The notes below the pieces were generated by a model, which saw only the letters and a program-made list of their open reading frames with translations, was not told where the DNA came from and made no database searches. Below, one piece after another: positions 11,232 through 26,200 of a DNA stretch of 64,000 nt; within the stretch, counting starts at the first letter, position 1, and each line of letters starts with the position of its first letter. Source of the DNA: Agapetus fuscipes (Eukaryota > Arthropoda > Insecta > Trichoptera > Glossosomatidae); NCBI GenBank assembly GCA_951799405.1, contig OX637332.1:12033001-12097000 (forward strand). Reading direction: 5' to 3'. The position numbers were made by a program, and so were the translations under genes.

Positions 11232-14200
11232 CTGAAAATATTCCTGCTTGTGTGTGTTGGTGCTGTGTGAGAGTACCTACAGGGGATGGTTGGGACCTTA
11301 GCATGTACATAGGTACATGTAAAACATTTATTTATATGTAACTACTATGTGCTGTAATTTTTGTTGAATTATTAATTTCAATTTAATTGTAAACTCCTTA
11401 TTTAGATTTAAATTATTCTCAATGTCTAACCTTCTGTTCACATTTCAGTAATGTTTCATATTGTAAGTAAAATGCTCACTTTATCAATGTCACTCCTGTT
11501 ACAGTGAATATTGTCTAGAGTTGTAGGGTGTATGTTTACTTCAGATTTGAATTTTGGTTTTGTTCGTACACATTCAGCATGTGTAAGTATATGGGCGTGC
11601 ATTAAATATAGTTATGTCTTAAATTTTAATATATTTTCAACTTAGATTATGGATTATATACTACATCACGCACGTATGTGGAAGCATACAACAAATGGGT
11701 ACATTTAACATTGATGTAATCTAATCTAAATCTAAATCTAAGTTGCAAAGATATGTATCATTTGAGATTCATATTAAACGCATTCCCACAAGCAGACACG
11801 CATAATTTCGCGCTCACACATGCCGCATGTGTACCTACAATATAAATAACCCAATCTCAAATAAACATAATCCCTGCAACTCTTGCTGACCTTCCCTAAA
11901 ACAGGGTGACATTGGCAAAGTGAACCATTTTTTTACAGTATGGGGGGTCAGCCTCATACCAAACTATAAGTCAAGGAATTATAGTAGATATAAATATATA
12001 TTTTATAATATATTTTACTTTCTATAATCTAAGTTGAAAAGACATGTTATATTTAAGATTCATATTACATATATTCCCATAAGCAGACACGTATAAGTTC
12101 GCGCTTACACATGCCACAAGTAGACTCACAACATTGAAACCCAAACTCAAATTAACATAACCCCTGCAAATCCTGCCGACCTTCCCTTAAACTGGGATGA
12201 CATTGGCAAAGTGAACCATTTTTGCAGTATGGGTGGTCAACTTCATAACAACGTATAAGTCAAGGAACAAAAAAATATTTTACAGTAGATTTTACTTCAG
12301 GAAACGAAAAACAAAACGAAAATTGAATAATTAACACTCCCTCTACACTGCTTACTAATCCATGTCAAGTACGATTGAATTGTTTATAAAACTGACGATG
12401 TGTGTATTTTTATTTTATTTTAGCTGTCTGTATGTCCAAATTTATACTCACATTCACACTTTTATTGTTAATTTCAATTTCTTATCATTATCATCATGAG
12501 CTCATTAGTCCTGGGTGGGTCTTGGTTGAATCCAGGATTCTCCTCCACTCTCGCCTGTCCATCACCTTTGCTCTCCACCTATGTATGTCTGCCTTGGCTG
12601 CATCTGCGTTAACACCGTCCATCCATCGCATTTTTGGCCTTCCTGGTCTCCTTTGGCCTTGTAGTATTATTTAATTTATTGTACTAATGTTACAAGCTAG
12701 TTTTATCAAGAAAAACATTATGAGCTATCATAAAAAAGGTACTTGCATACATCTCTTTAGAAAGAAAACTTCCGGCTGTCAGAAAATTACTTATTCATCT
12801 TCAAAACTCATTATGTAATGAATGTTCTAATCTAATCTAATCTAAGTTGCAAAGATATGTTACATTGGAGATTCACATTACATGCATTCCCACAACCAAG
12901 CCACGTACAAGTTCGCGCTTGCACGTGCCTCATGTGAGCCTTCAACATAAAAACCAATCTCAAACGGACATACACCCTGCAACTCTTGCCGTCCTTCCCT
13001 GTAACAGGGGTGACATTGGCAAAGTGAACCATTTTTTACAGCATGGGTGGTCAGCCGCATACCAACCTATAAGTCAAGGAACGAAAGGAGGAGATGTTCA
13101 AAGACACTTTTAAGTTTCACGTCGGTTTTAATATGATATGATTCTGTAAGTGTGTACTTCATTTTCATATTAATATTTTTTTTACCAAGTTTATTATTCT
13201 AATAAACAAATTTACAAAACAAGGACAAACCACGGAAGCAGTATCATCAGGAATAATGCATGAAATATTATTAAAGATTGCACAGTATCTTTTAAACAAA
13301 TCCAGTTAACTGAGCCCCGAGTACACAACATTCACATAAAATTCCCCTCATCGCGTTAATCGAAAATGTATGGAATATAAAATGGCACTCCGAGTGAGTG
13401 ATTAAGTATTCATACATTTTTTCGATTTGCTTGATCGAGGCGACGTAAAGATTTTTTTATAGTCGGAAAACTGAAGTTTGTAAAATATTTATTTGCAAAG
13501 TAATCTTTGAACTGGAAAAGGAAGAGAAAATCTTACCTTGCAATGAAGACCAACTTTATATTGAACTTCTACGTTCTTCACTTAACACGTATAATATAAA
13601 ATGTTCTACGGCATCATTTATTTTTCCCATATCTTACAAAATATATGTGTATTACTATAATTTAATCTACCAATAAAAACTTAATGTTGAATAAGAATAA
13701 AAGTCACGGAATTCTAACTTTTCGCATATACCTACTTAAATATACTCATATAGGTAACCTAATCTGTTCTTTGATTGATGTAAATTTTACAAATGTAGTG
13801 CCTGAGTATAACCACAATAATATTGGAAGAGTTTGTGTATCAACACTTAAAAAAGATAATTTTAATTTTACAAATAACTTCAAAGAAAATAAATACCTTA
13901 GAAACTTTAATTTGGTTGTCCAAGAAAACAGGTTGCAAAGTTACTATAATTTTCATAATATTGCTAGTACCTATTGATCCTCGTGATATGCCGAGCAGGC
14001 TTAAAAGTGCCAGTCAAAGTCTTCTTCTTATATTCAAGCATTCGCGATTTAAAAAAAAACACACACATAAAAAATAACAGAAAGTATAAAAAGGTTTATT
14101 AAATATTTCATCAAATAACATCCAATTTATAATATCATTTAATTTTAGGTTTCGATCGAAACTCCTATTAAATGAAAAATGTTTCAGTGCAAAAAACTTA

Positions 14201-17200
14201 TAATCCTAAATGAACTCGCATCTTGGCGTAGACTATGCGTTGACAGTCGTAGAGGTGTGTAGAGTATCACTCAGGAGAAAACACAGTCTACCTGTAATTA
14301 AAACGATCGATATAATGAGTAGGTACACAGTAAAAAAGAAAATAATAAAAATTAATCTTGACTTATAGGATGGTATGAGGCTGATCACCCATTCTGTAAA
14401 AAAATGGTTCACTTTGCCAATATCACCCTTGTTTCAGGGAAGGTCGACAACTTGAAGGGTTTATGTTCATTTGAAGGTTTGGATTTTAATTTGTAAATAC
14501 ACGTGTAGCATTTGTAAGCGCGAACTTACTCGTATATGTTTGTGAGCATGCACTTTATATAGAGATTCCGTAGCGTAAAAATCTGATCAACTTAGTCTCT
14601 ACCGGTCATAAAGCTGAACTGTACATTGGAAATCCTTTGAATGTGAGAGAGACAAAAAAGAGACTAAAAATGCCTTTACAAATAGTTCGAGGGAGTTGGC
14701 ATTTAACTGAGTCCACAACACCTGAGGTGGCACAATACAGCAGTTTATATAAACTTATAGAGAGGGTTGAAAGCCTTCCTCTACGAGTAGACTTAGAAAG
14801 GCTGAGAAAAAGAAGAAGACTTACATAATGAAACGGCACCCATGAGGCTTAGTCTATGAGAGCCAAATAATAACATGGCATGGAGCAAGTGCAGACGTTG
14901 GGACAAAGCCTGGAAAGTATCATAGAGATAAATGACCCTGATGACACAGGACAATGTGATATATTTAGAGTCAATTGAGAATACTTTAGATTTGAGAGTG
15001 ATGGAAGGAAACCTACTCCAGAAATGCTTACAGTGGAAAACAGTACTTTTTAAAGTTAACTTTTTTGCTCCGCCTTATGCTTTGTGTTCCCTAACACATC
15101 GCATCAATTTTATGGAACTTGCAATCATAGTGAACATTTAATATTTATCTTAAATGCAAGCCTACACATTAACCCATTTTCGCACTTACATCTGATGAAT
15201 GTGCACTTCATATGAACGAGACTTTAAAACAGTGGTGAAACTGGTAAAAAAACATTTTTTACAATATGAATGTTTAGTTTCATTCCAATTAATAAAGTCA
15301 ATAATTATTTATATGCACAACTTATGGTTGTAATAACGTGCATGCATAAATTGACTAATCCATAATATTCGTCAGCATCTAGTAGGTATTAAACTTTAAA
15401 AATGTACGATAGATATGTTTATGAAAAATATACGAATTTCTTTATAAAAACCATTAATAAAGCTAATTTATTACTAAGGGCCGGTATTTTCACATTTTAA
15501 GCTAAAGTAGTTTATATAGCATATTTTACGCCCGAGATATGCTATAGTAACACCAAAACAGTATTTTCATTCCCATTTTGCCTATAGGCTATCTTTAGTA
15601 TATACCGAAGATACCCGAAGTAATTGCATTGCTAACATCATGGCTACCGTCGTGACAAAACTTGAAAAATGTAAAAAAAAACCTCAAATACTGCATTTGG
15701 CCACATAAATAATATAGTAAACAGCCACGAATTCAAGATTTTTTTGTCTATGGTAGTTTTTTTATAACTGTCAGATGCCATATTGACGTCTGCCTGCAAT
15801 GCGTCAACAATGATGGCGCCCTGTAATAATATGATATGATTTTAAATTATAAATGCGTAAAACATTTCTTCTTCTTAATCCTATTCCTCATTACTGAGGG
15901 TTGTGACCCTTGTGGAAGCAACCAATCTTCTCCAGCTCTCCCTCGACTGCGCTGCCCGCAACGCTCCAACTACGGAGGTGCCTGCTGCTGTCTTCACTTG
16001 ATCGGTCCATCGTGGGGGGGATCTACCTCTTCCTCTCTTCTCCTCCAAGTTACCGATCACAACCAGTCGTTCCAGGCTATCCTCATTGCCACGGACAACG
16101 TGTCCGAAGAACTGAAGAATACGGCGTGTACACATGTTGGCCAGAGTCAAGCCTAAATGCAGCAAATGCAGTAAAACATTTAGTAAGGCATTTAAAAACG
16201 GATTTTACAAACTGTGTTGTAGATAGGTTCATAAATCCGTTGTGATTTGCTTGACAATAATTTCAAATGTTGTGCCGAGTGAATTCTTCCGCGTTCCTAT
16301 CAAATACTCGGAGACATTGAGGGAGACGAAATATTTTCGATTTGCACCTGCAAACATAATCAGTAATTCTTTCGACATCTGAACCGTTGCTTTCCATGAC
16401 AAAATTAAAGTAAATATAGTGTGTTTTTTAAGGGAATAATTGCTAAAATTCGACTCACAACTACATATCCGCTGTAAATAACATATGAGAAAAGACGCCA
16501 TATTGGAATTAGCTAAAGCATAAAACGTATGCTCCCCAAGATTGGCTAGCAAAAATTTCGTTGCTATTAGATTATTTTCTTGCTAAAGCATATTTCAAAA
16601 TACCGTTTTTAAGATTTTAAGCTATAGTAAGTCATTTTTATGCTATTAGGCGCGTATGCTAATGATGAAACTACCGGGCCTAAAGAATATGTACAGAGAA
16701 AGGTGTACACGGGCTGTTAAAAAAGTAATGCGAATTTTCCATTTTTTCAAAAAGTGTTTTTTATTCATGAATATCTATTTTGTTCCCTTCGAAGTAATTT
16801 TCCACGAATATAATTAATTTATTACAACGTTTTTTCCAATCCTCAAAGTTTGCAAAAAAAAAAGTGATCATGTTCAGCTCCTCCTTCGATGCCGTCTTTA
16901 TCTCCAAAATCGTGGCGTAGCGTCGACCTTTCATGTGTGTCTTCAGTTTTGGGACCAGAAAAAAGTCACAAAAGGCCAGGTCAAGGTAATACAACGAATG
17001 CGGCACCATAACTGTGCTGTATTTGGTCAAATATTCACGTACAAGCAACGATGTGTGACTGGAGGAGTTAGCATGGTGCAAAAGCCAGTTTTTGTTTTTC
17101 TGCAAATCTGGCGTTTCTGGCCGATTGCTTTGCGCATATTGCACATCACTTGCAGATAATATTCCTTATTGATTTTACTACTTCTCTAACGCTGATTTGA

Positions 17201-20200
17201 CAATTGGTCAATAATATTTTTTTTATTTCATCAATGTTTTTGTCTGTTGCTGACGTGCTCTCGGGCGTCCGGCACTCTCTTCGTCGCTCACATCTTCTCG
17301 ACCCTTCTAGAACATTTTAAACCACCAAAAAACATTGTTTTGATCTAAAGTAGCTTCAATTTATTCCACAGTAAACATTTGGAATGCGTTCGACCCCTTA
17401 CTTTTGATTTTCACACCAAATTTAAGACAATTTTTTTCACATAATTTTTTTGGAATGGGCCAAAACATGTCCAAGAAAAACAGCTATCAAAAATAAGGTA
17501 ACCATTTAAAACAGTTTACCTTGTCAGCATACGTAAGGGACGTACGTAACAACATAATGCCACAAAAAAAAAATACGCAGTCCGTGGAAACTCAAAATTC
17601 ATGATACTTTTTGAATAGACGACGTATATACCGAGAAAAAATGACAAACAAAAATGAAAACGGAACACCAATGAATTGTGGCTTGATCATATGTAAAATT
17701 GTGAAAAAATATAATTCACAGGTTACACAAGAGAATGTATGAAAAAGATGGATATGAACGAATCGATAGAGGTGAGCAAGTCTAAGATAATTTGAGGGCA
17801 ACTCTGCAGAGACTTTTACCAAACCGAGCGGAATGGCATAGAGCTACAAATGTACTGACAGTGTAAAGCAGTTTTTTTTTCTTCAATGAAAGTTTAAAGA
17901 GTAGTCGATGTAAAAAAAATGAAGGAGAACGTTCTTAATTTGAATCTAAGTTTTGTGATAAAGCTCAATGATAAGGAATGTTTAAGTACTGCACCCCGAG
18001 TATAAAACGATTGCGTAAATCGAAAAAATCTATGAAAAATAAGTCTCTAGGAGTGTTGTCGTCCATGCATTTTGGATTTACACGTTCGAGGTGAGATTCA
18101 CACAATGTTGTATACTTGGGAAACTGGTCTACGGATATGATATGCGTCACAATACATACACTCTTTTGTTGTTAGTAGTGGATGATGATGGAAATAGTTC
18201 TTGTATGATTGCTTGTGTGACTCGAGTCTCCATAGAGCTGAAAAATAAAACTACACTCGTGGGCCAAGCATTATCCAGACACATGCATCTTAAGTTATTG
18301 TGAACTATTTTAATGGATATATAACGAAGGCATCATACATTTTTAACATATTTTTTTTAGGATTAGTATGGAAATAGCTTAAAAGAATGTACGCATAAAA
18401 ATATAGAGAGCGCGAGGATTTGATTACTCTTGAGGGTGCTAATTGACAAACATCTACCTTTAATAATCCAAGTTGCAAAGGTATATAAAGATTGCATGCC
18501 TAAAAACAGACACGGGGGCTGCAACTTTTACCGACCTCCTCTAAAACAATGGTGACATTGGCAAAGTGAACCAACTTTTACAGTATAAATGGTGAGCCTC
18601 ATACCAACCTTTAAGTCAAAGAAGCAATAATTTGATAGATATTGCTTGTAACTTTTTGCCATTTTTGACCCTGTAGGAGTCGTAAAGAGTGTGTTAATTT
18701 ATTATTTGCTTAAGAAAGGCACTATGCCTACCACTTGAACTGAATTAGAGTTTTTTGCTCGCGAGGGTGTAAGGTTTAATTGTCTGTGAAGGCTAAGTAT
18801 ACCTTACACTACCGTATACTACGGTACTGTACGGTACCGTATAATACCGGTAGTGTAATATTGCAACCCAGATTCTAGATTATATTGTGGTGCAATACAA
18901 ACAAGTTTTTTTATTCATTGTAGAGGCATTAACTTTGTAATCGTTCATCTTAAAAGATAAAAAGTAAAAACAACTTTGTTTTCGATTACTTTGAGTATAT
19001 TTTAATTCCACAACCGGTTTCGCAATTAATTTAACCACCTGATGATGCGAACGGATGTTTGCTAAACCGGTTGTGGAATTAAAATATACTCAAAGTAATC
19101 GAAAACAAAGTTGTTTTTACTTTTTATCTTTTGAGAAAAAAAATATTACCTGAAGATGATCGACATGATCGAAAACGTTAGTAATTATTAATCAAAATAA
19201 AATCAATCTTAATTGAGAGAATAAAAAAGTGTTTTATGAGAATTTTCAATGTATGTATAATAAAGTTTAATAGAATTCAAGAAAAAAATATATTAATAAT
19301 TCTAATTGTATGGTATGGCCATTGTCTGTATAAACAGAATGATAATCGAAGTAGGTACTCACCGTACACAGTTAGCCAAAGGAGCATCAGCGGGTTCCAT
19401 TTCTAAGAAATTCACTGGAAATCCCTTCATTTCCCCCTTGGTACGCCAGTTCCTTAAAAGAAATAACCTGTATTTAAAATATTTTGAACTTCAGAAGTAA
19501 GTTATTTACATGTATAACTCCTTTGGACGTAGTCAGCAAAGTGGTTAGTAAAATACGAATGAAAGGAGTAAACAATACGTCTTTTTTTTATTACGTAAGT
19601 ACTTAAATTTGTCTTAATACGTTTCAGGATCCAATATGAATTCTCTATTATAAAATTAGGTTTTCAATATTTTTGAGAAATGAGAAAGAAAAGGAATAAC
19701 TTAGGCGTTAAAATACGATTCGCTATTTTTTTTTTCTAAAATGATAAACAGCTTGAAAATAAATATATTTTATACATACCTAAGGACGCATTATTAGAAC
19801 TTTCACTAGGCTTGAAATTGCAAGAGTAAATAAAGGGAAAACTGAAGGGAGCAAATATATAACATCAATAAAATCAATTTTATTTGTTTGAATGCAGTAT
19901 TATTCTTTTAAATTTTTATTTGTAAAAAACAACTTATCACTCTATCTTTTACGATTGTTGTTTAGAAGTATTATCTTGATTTTTTTAAAAATATAAAATA
20001 GCTATATTGTCAACAACATAACATGATGTTTTGATGTATGGATGGTTTGACTTACTTCGGGTCATTCGAAAATTCAGTGTCGTTGCCGGTGCTCGCACAT
20101 GAAGTCGACCTGTAAAAAGAAACATTGTAGACACTTCACGATACTTGTGCAATTCATTAAGATTAAGTGAATGAGGGGGATATATGAATTGAAATTAAAT

Positions 20201-23200
20201 ACTACCGCTATAGATAATATAAAATTATGTTTCTGCTAGGTAGCAATAAGTTTTATTCCGACGATGTATTCCTTGACTTATAGGTTGGTATCAGGCTGAC
20301 CACCCATACTGTATTTGTAAGTACACATTCAGCATTTGTAAGCGCGAACTACACTTGTTGGTTTGTGGGCATACATCTGAGAGCTTTAAATGAATATATC
20401 CTTGCAACTTAGATTATAGATTATTATTATGTCAATTTCAATTTAATTTTTTTTCTTTGATTTAAACTTGCCCTTTTGAAATGTAAGGTAGGCATTATTT
20501 CAATAAGCTAGTTGTTGCTAACGATTTTTCAGTTCTTATTTTACAAATACTGAAATACCTAAAAATATCTTTAAGTGTCACAAAGTGATGAGCTCTATTC
20601 TTGCTTAATACACTGTTTGATATCTGATGCGTCATCGCATTTTTTAAGAAAATCATTGAATATGTAATTTCAATTGATGATACTATGTATACATACACCC
20701 CGTCATCTTTTGTGGATGAGGTTGTGGACGAACAAACTTTTTCCATGATTTCTTGTGTGGCACTGCTCGAGCTGAAATAAAAACAAATAAGGTACTGTAA
20801 CGAACAAAAGAAGACCTTAGATTATATAAAAACGTCAATGACTCTTAAAAAGTTATGGATGATAATATTGATATAATGTTTATGTCTTTTAAAGATGCAA
20901 ATAGAAATGGAGCTGCAAACAAACCTCATCACATTTGATGTATCATTGTCTTGTTCTGCATTCTCCGTAGTAGAAGTTCTGTAAATAGAAAATATTTTTC
21001 AGAATTTTTCGTCAATTCTTAAAATGAATTGGTGATGTGACAAAAAATGGATGCTGTTGTAAGGTATGCCTTTATTTCACTCCTTTTGTATCTGATGTCA
21101 TTTTTTGTTGATAGAAACATTTTTTTTAATTATCTGCATACGGGTACAAGTAAAAACTCTTGATATTTCTTATTTAATTTTATTTAAAAAACACTTATTT
21201 CTTTATTTAAAGTTATAGAATTTTTTCTCGTATATTTTAAATCTGTACATAATAGTAATTAAAAAAAATATGTTTTGAGGATTTACTTACATTATAAATA
21301 AATAAATAAATATATTTAAAGATACTACCACGGATTGTTGGCATTTTTGGAAAGATCAAGTGGAAGAATCTTGAACATCAAGAAGATGCTTGGCCTAAAA
21401 CAAATAACAGTTTTACATTATTATACACGTTATTTCTCAACAATGAACCAAAGAAATGTAAGCGTTATTCGAGAAAAATAATTGCGTCATGATCTTTTCA
21501 ATATTTAAAGAGATTGTTTTGTGAATCTAAAATAAGGATGGCCGGAAGGGGGAAAGGAACATAAATGAAATTATTGTTTGGACTCTTTCTATAATTAAGA
21601 ATATTTTCGTTTTATATCCTGTTTAATATTTGTAAGTTATTTGCTGAAACAAGGCTTATTTCTGTACCAATTTCAAAAGTATTAAATTTTTCTGAAATTG
21701 TCCTTTATCAATATATAGTTCATAGGTATGGATTCGTTTTCCGTCTCAAATAAAACCACATTATAAATAACAAGTCCTTTACATTTTTAGCGGTTTTAAA
21801 CAACTAAAAAGTTAAATACGTTATTATTTTTTTACTTTGAAAACAAATGGAAAATAAATGTTAACAAAATAACAATACAGTAAAATATTGTTCTAAAAGT
21901 AAGAGAGCTAGACATAAAAATTTTAGCGAAATTGGTGTACTAAATAGGGAAAAATTATGAGAAAGTTTGTATGAAATCTAAATGGAAATAAAACGGGAAT
22001 GCTGCAGGCCCATATCCTTGGGTCAAAAAAAAGAAGGTTTTATTTGCATCAATCAATGATAAATTATTCTACCTATGTGCAACTTTGGGATATAGGGTCC
22101 TGTAATTAAATAAAAGTTTTTAAAATTTTGTAACATAATACTAAAAATTATTAAGAGAAGGTATATACACATAATATTTAAAAAATTGCATGTTCACAAA
22201 AAATTGAATGGAATTTACAGAGTGGAAACAAGAGAAAAGCATGCATGAAAAGAGTGATGAAATTAGATGAGATGAAAGAAGTATGCAAGAAGAGTCAAGT
22301 GGAGGCACTTGTGTGGAGGTACTGGCCACCCCTAGAGGAAAGGCGGCAGGATACAAAAAAAAAAAACACTGTTAAAAAAATTGGCAATTTAATATTAAGG
22401 TTAAATAAATGCTCAGTTTGTGAAAATATAACTCTGTGTTTTTTCATACTTGCTCATAAAAATTAATTCTCACTGTGTAAATACATAAACGTTTTAAGTT
22501 AAACTAAAAAATATTGCTTACCGTTTCCGCAGAGGTAAATTCAATTCCGACGCATTTCTCATTGAAAGTTGTGGTAGCTTCATCGTTTGGGTCCTGTTGA
22601 CAATGATAAATTATTTTTAAAACTAAATATTTTATAATTCTTGCAAGTAAGATAATGCCCTATATACTAAAATGAAGCTAGAACCTGCATACTCTCTTTA
22701 TACAGTACATTGAATGTACTGAATAAAGGTAATATGCTGATATTAAAAAAAAAATACCTCTAATGCAAAAAGTAGAAAGCAAAAATGTTGCACATACATG
22801 TTTAACTTTTTTATTACATTAAGCTTCATCAGTAATAAGCTGCGTTTATTTTATTATTATTTTAATTAATTAGATATGAATTCATGGACTTTCACAGCTT
22901 AAACAACTTAATCCTAAAAAGCATTCTTCATCAGCGACGTTAATTTATATATTTTTTGTAGATATGTTAAATTTTTGTTAACTTGGAATGAGTGAAAATT
23001 TGGTCGTGTATAAAAAGCAAAAATAATATGTATATTTACGATGAAGTCTTCATTCCATGGATTACGCTCGAACGACTGAAAAAGTACAATAAAATATATG
23101 AGGGAGAGAAAAATTTAATATGCCTTTAATTCAATTTTTATATGCATTTGTATACCTATATTTAAGAAAACACATCTCGTGTACAGAATATGTACGAGGA

Positions 23201-26200
23201 AAATATGTAAGCCTTTATCCAGGTACATATTCGTACATACATAAATAACATGCACACACTATTCATGATCGTTCACAAGTCCAACATTTGGATTATAAAG
23301 CAAAATGTTGTAATCATGCATTATTTATATATATATATATATATAAGGATAATTTATTTTAATGTACACATAATTAAAGAGCGCCGTTTTTGTGTGTGTC
23401 ACACCTCAAGGGCCCTCTCAAATCACGGATAAGATTTCTTGTAAAGATGTGTCTTTAGTGCTCCTTTAAAGACACCAACAGTCTTTGCCTTCCTCACATT
23501 AGGTGGCAGTCTGTTCCACTCCATTGGTCCCGCAAACCGGAAAGCACGGTCCCCAAAATTAGTGCGTGTCTGACGGTGTGGCTGAACCAAGTCCACCACG
23601 CCATCCCCTGCAGATCTGAGCGTTTGGCGCCTCAAATCCCTCTCAACGGGTGTAAACATGTCAGCCAAATATGAAGGAGCTGTACCATTTACAGCCTTAT
23701 ACACCATCAGACAAACACGGTAGACCACCCTCTCCGGAAAACGAAGCCAATGCAGTTTCCCTAACAATGGAGTAATGCGAGTAAATTTATAATAACATCT
23801 AATAATAATAATAGGCTAATCTGCAATGCTGATTTGTAATGTTGGTTTATTAGTTTGCTACATTTTTTGCATAAGAAATTTTTGACTATTTATGTATAGA
23901 TTTATTTTGAAGATTTTGTTGTTGTTTTTTTTTTATACTTAAATGTTATTTATTACCCGGATTCCTTGACTTATAGGTTGGTATGAGGCTGACCAGCCAT
24001 ACTGTAAAAAATGGTTCACTTTGCCAATGTCACCCCTGTTTTAGGGAATGTTTATTTATTTATTAACGACACTTAGTGCCTTTTACATTAAATAGATACA
24101 GAGTTTCAAAAATAATACAAATACATAAAAATACCAAAAAGAAAAACATGTATTAAATTACAGTGAATAAAAAAGATATGCTAGTGCAAAATGATAATAT
24201 GAGAGTTTACAATAGGTAGGTAAAACTTAAGTATAGTAAGGTAATAACTTATATCAGAAATATTAAATAATATGGTGAAAACCATTGTGCAATTCAAAAA
24301 GCAGATATACAATGCAAAACTCACTCATTTAAAAAAAAAAAAAAAAAATTACATATAATACATAAGTAAAACAACAATTAATATTGGCCCCGCAGAAAGA
24401 ATCTCTTCAAACCTGTCCTGTTCCTATTAAAATTATTATTAGAAGGATCAAAGTCCAACGTATATTGGTTACCAATACGTTGAATGCGATTAATGCAATT
24501 GTTGTACTCTGCAACAGTGTTGGAAGCTACAGGGCGATAAGGAACTATCTGACGAGATCCCTGTCGCGGAACAAAAAAATTAATAGTTTCAAGCAACATC
24601 GGGCAATCTATTAGACCATTCTTAATTTTATAGAGTGTGAGTAAATCAATAATTTTTCTCAATGTTGGCAAGAGTTGCAGGGCTTATGTTCATTTGAGGT
24701 TTGGATTTTATTTGTAAGTACACAGTCAGCATTTGTAAGCGCGAACTACACGTGTTTGTATGTGGGCATACATCTGAGAGCTTTGAATAAATATATCCTT
24801 GCAACTTAGATTATAGATTATAGACATGATATTTCATCAATCTATAATAATCTTAGTTGCAGAGATATATTAACATTTAAGGCTCTCAAATGCATGCCCA
24901 CAAATAAACACGTGTAGTCCGCGTTCACAAATGCTGAATGTGTACTTACAAATAAAATCCAAGCCTCAAATGAACATAAGCCCTACAACTTTTGCCGACC
25001 TTCCCAGACACAGGGGTGACATTGGCAAAGTGAACCATTTTTACAGTATGTGTGGTCAGCCTCATAATAACCTATAAGTCAAGGACTACAAATGATCAAT
25101 GATTTTCATTAAATGCGTTTTGTCGACTGTTTCTTGGTTTTCCATTGCCCCAATGACAATTTGGCCGAAATAATAAAAATAATTATATAAGATAAAAAGC
25201 AATAAGTAAAAAATATATATAAATACGATGAACTCTTCGCGGAATGGATTACGCTCGAACGGCTGAAAGAAAAACGGAAGGTAAAAGAGAGTGAATTCTT
25301 TAATATGATATTTTTCAATTTGGATATCTACATATTGTGTTTCATAATATAATTATACATTTATACCGGAGGCGTATGAGAGAAATGTGTCTTCGTTTTT
25401 TCATGGTACAGAAATACATGGTGTGCACACTTTTCAAAATATTTCATACGTGGGAATGGAATATTAGGCTTCACATTATAAAATAGTGATTTGCATGTTT
25501 ATAGAAAACTGTGATTTAATCTGGGGAGTTTTTCACTCAAAAGGATGGGAATGTCTATGGCAAACCAAAATCACCGTACACATTACACAATCTCTTTAGA
25601 TTACAAAACATATCCGTTTTTTCATATTTATTTGTACACACATTTGCTTCTAAGATCTGTATGAAAAAAGAAATGAGAGTAAAAAAAATGGGTAACTGTA
25701 ATTATTATATTTGGAATAGCAAAGACATATTTTTTAAAATCAAATTGTTTTTTATTAAACGTTGTTTTATATAAATATTTTTTCTTCATCATCAATTTTT
25801 AGTCGCCCTTATAAATTGAAGGGAAATAAAAAACTACCACTAAAGTATGCGGAAATTGCACGTTTTCCGGGATAATAAACTGTTCGAACTATACGAACCT
25901 TGTTTGGAGATTTCCTTGCACTCCCACAGGTTTTTTTGCCACGACCGGTCTGAAAAGAAATGAAGAATTTTATATTTGTGTACTCATTTCTGTTTTTTCA
26001 GGAGACTTTCCGAGAATTCAAACATTTGATGATTACTTAGTTTTACTTGAAATGCGTAAATGAATATATTTTAAGTAATGGCAAATGTAATGATAATAAA
26101 TTTTTATTCCAGCATATCTGCGCAGAGGGGTACAATATATAAAGTTTATAGTAGCAGTATAGGTCTATATAATCATCTTGGTTGCAAAGATATATCAAAA

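Noticed and set aside
13535..13600. Donor-like CAAG|GTAAGA that might end another exon of the minus-strand gene
   Set aside because: No acceptor gives an open frame joining exon 12; the direct join of exon 12 to exon 13 works without it.
22800..22940. Two CTGATGA-containing stretches that might be hammerhead motifs
   Set aside because: The following stem does not pair well and no GAAA box is in place.
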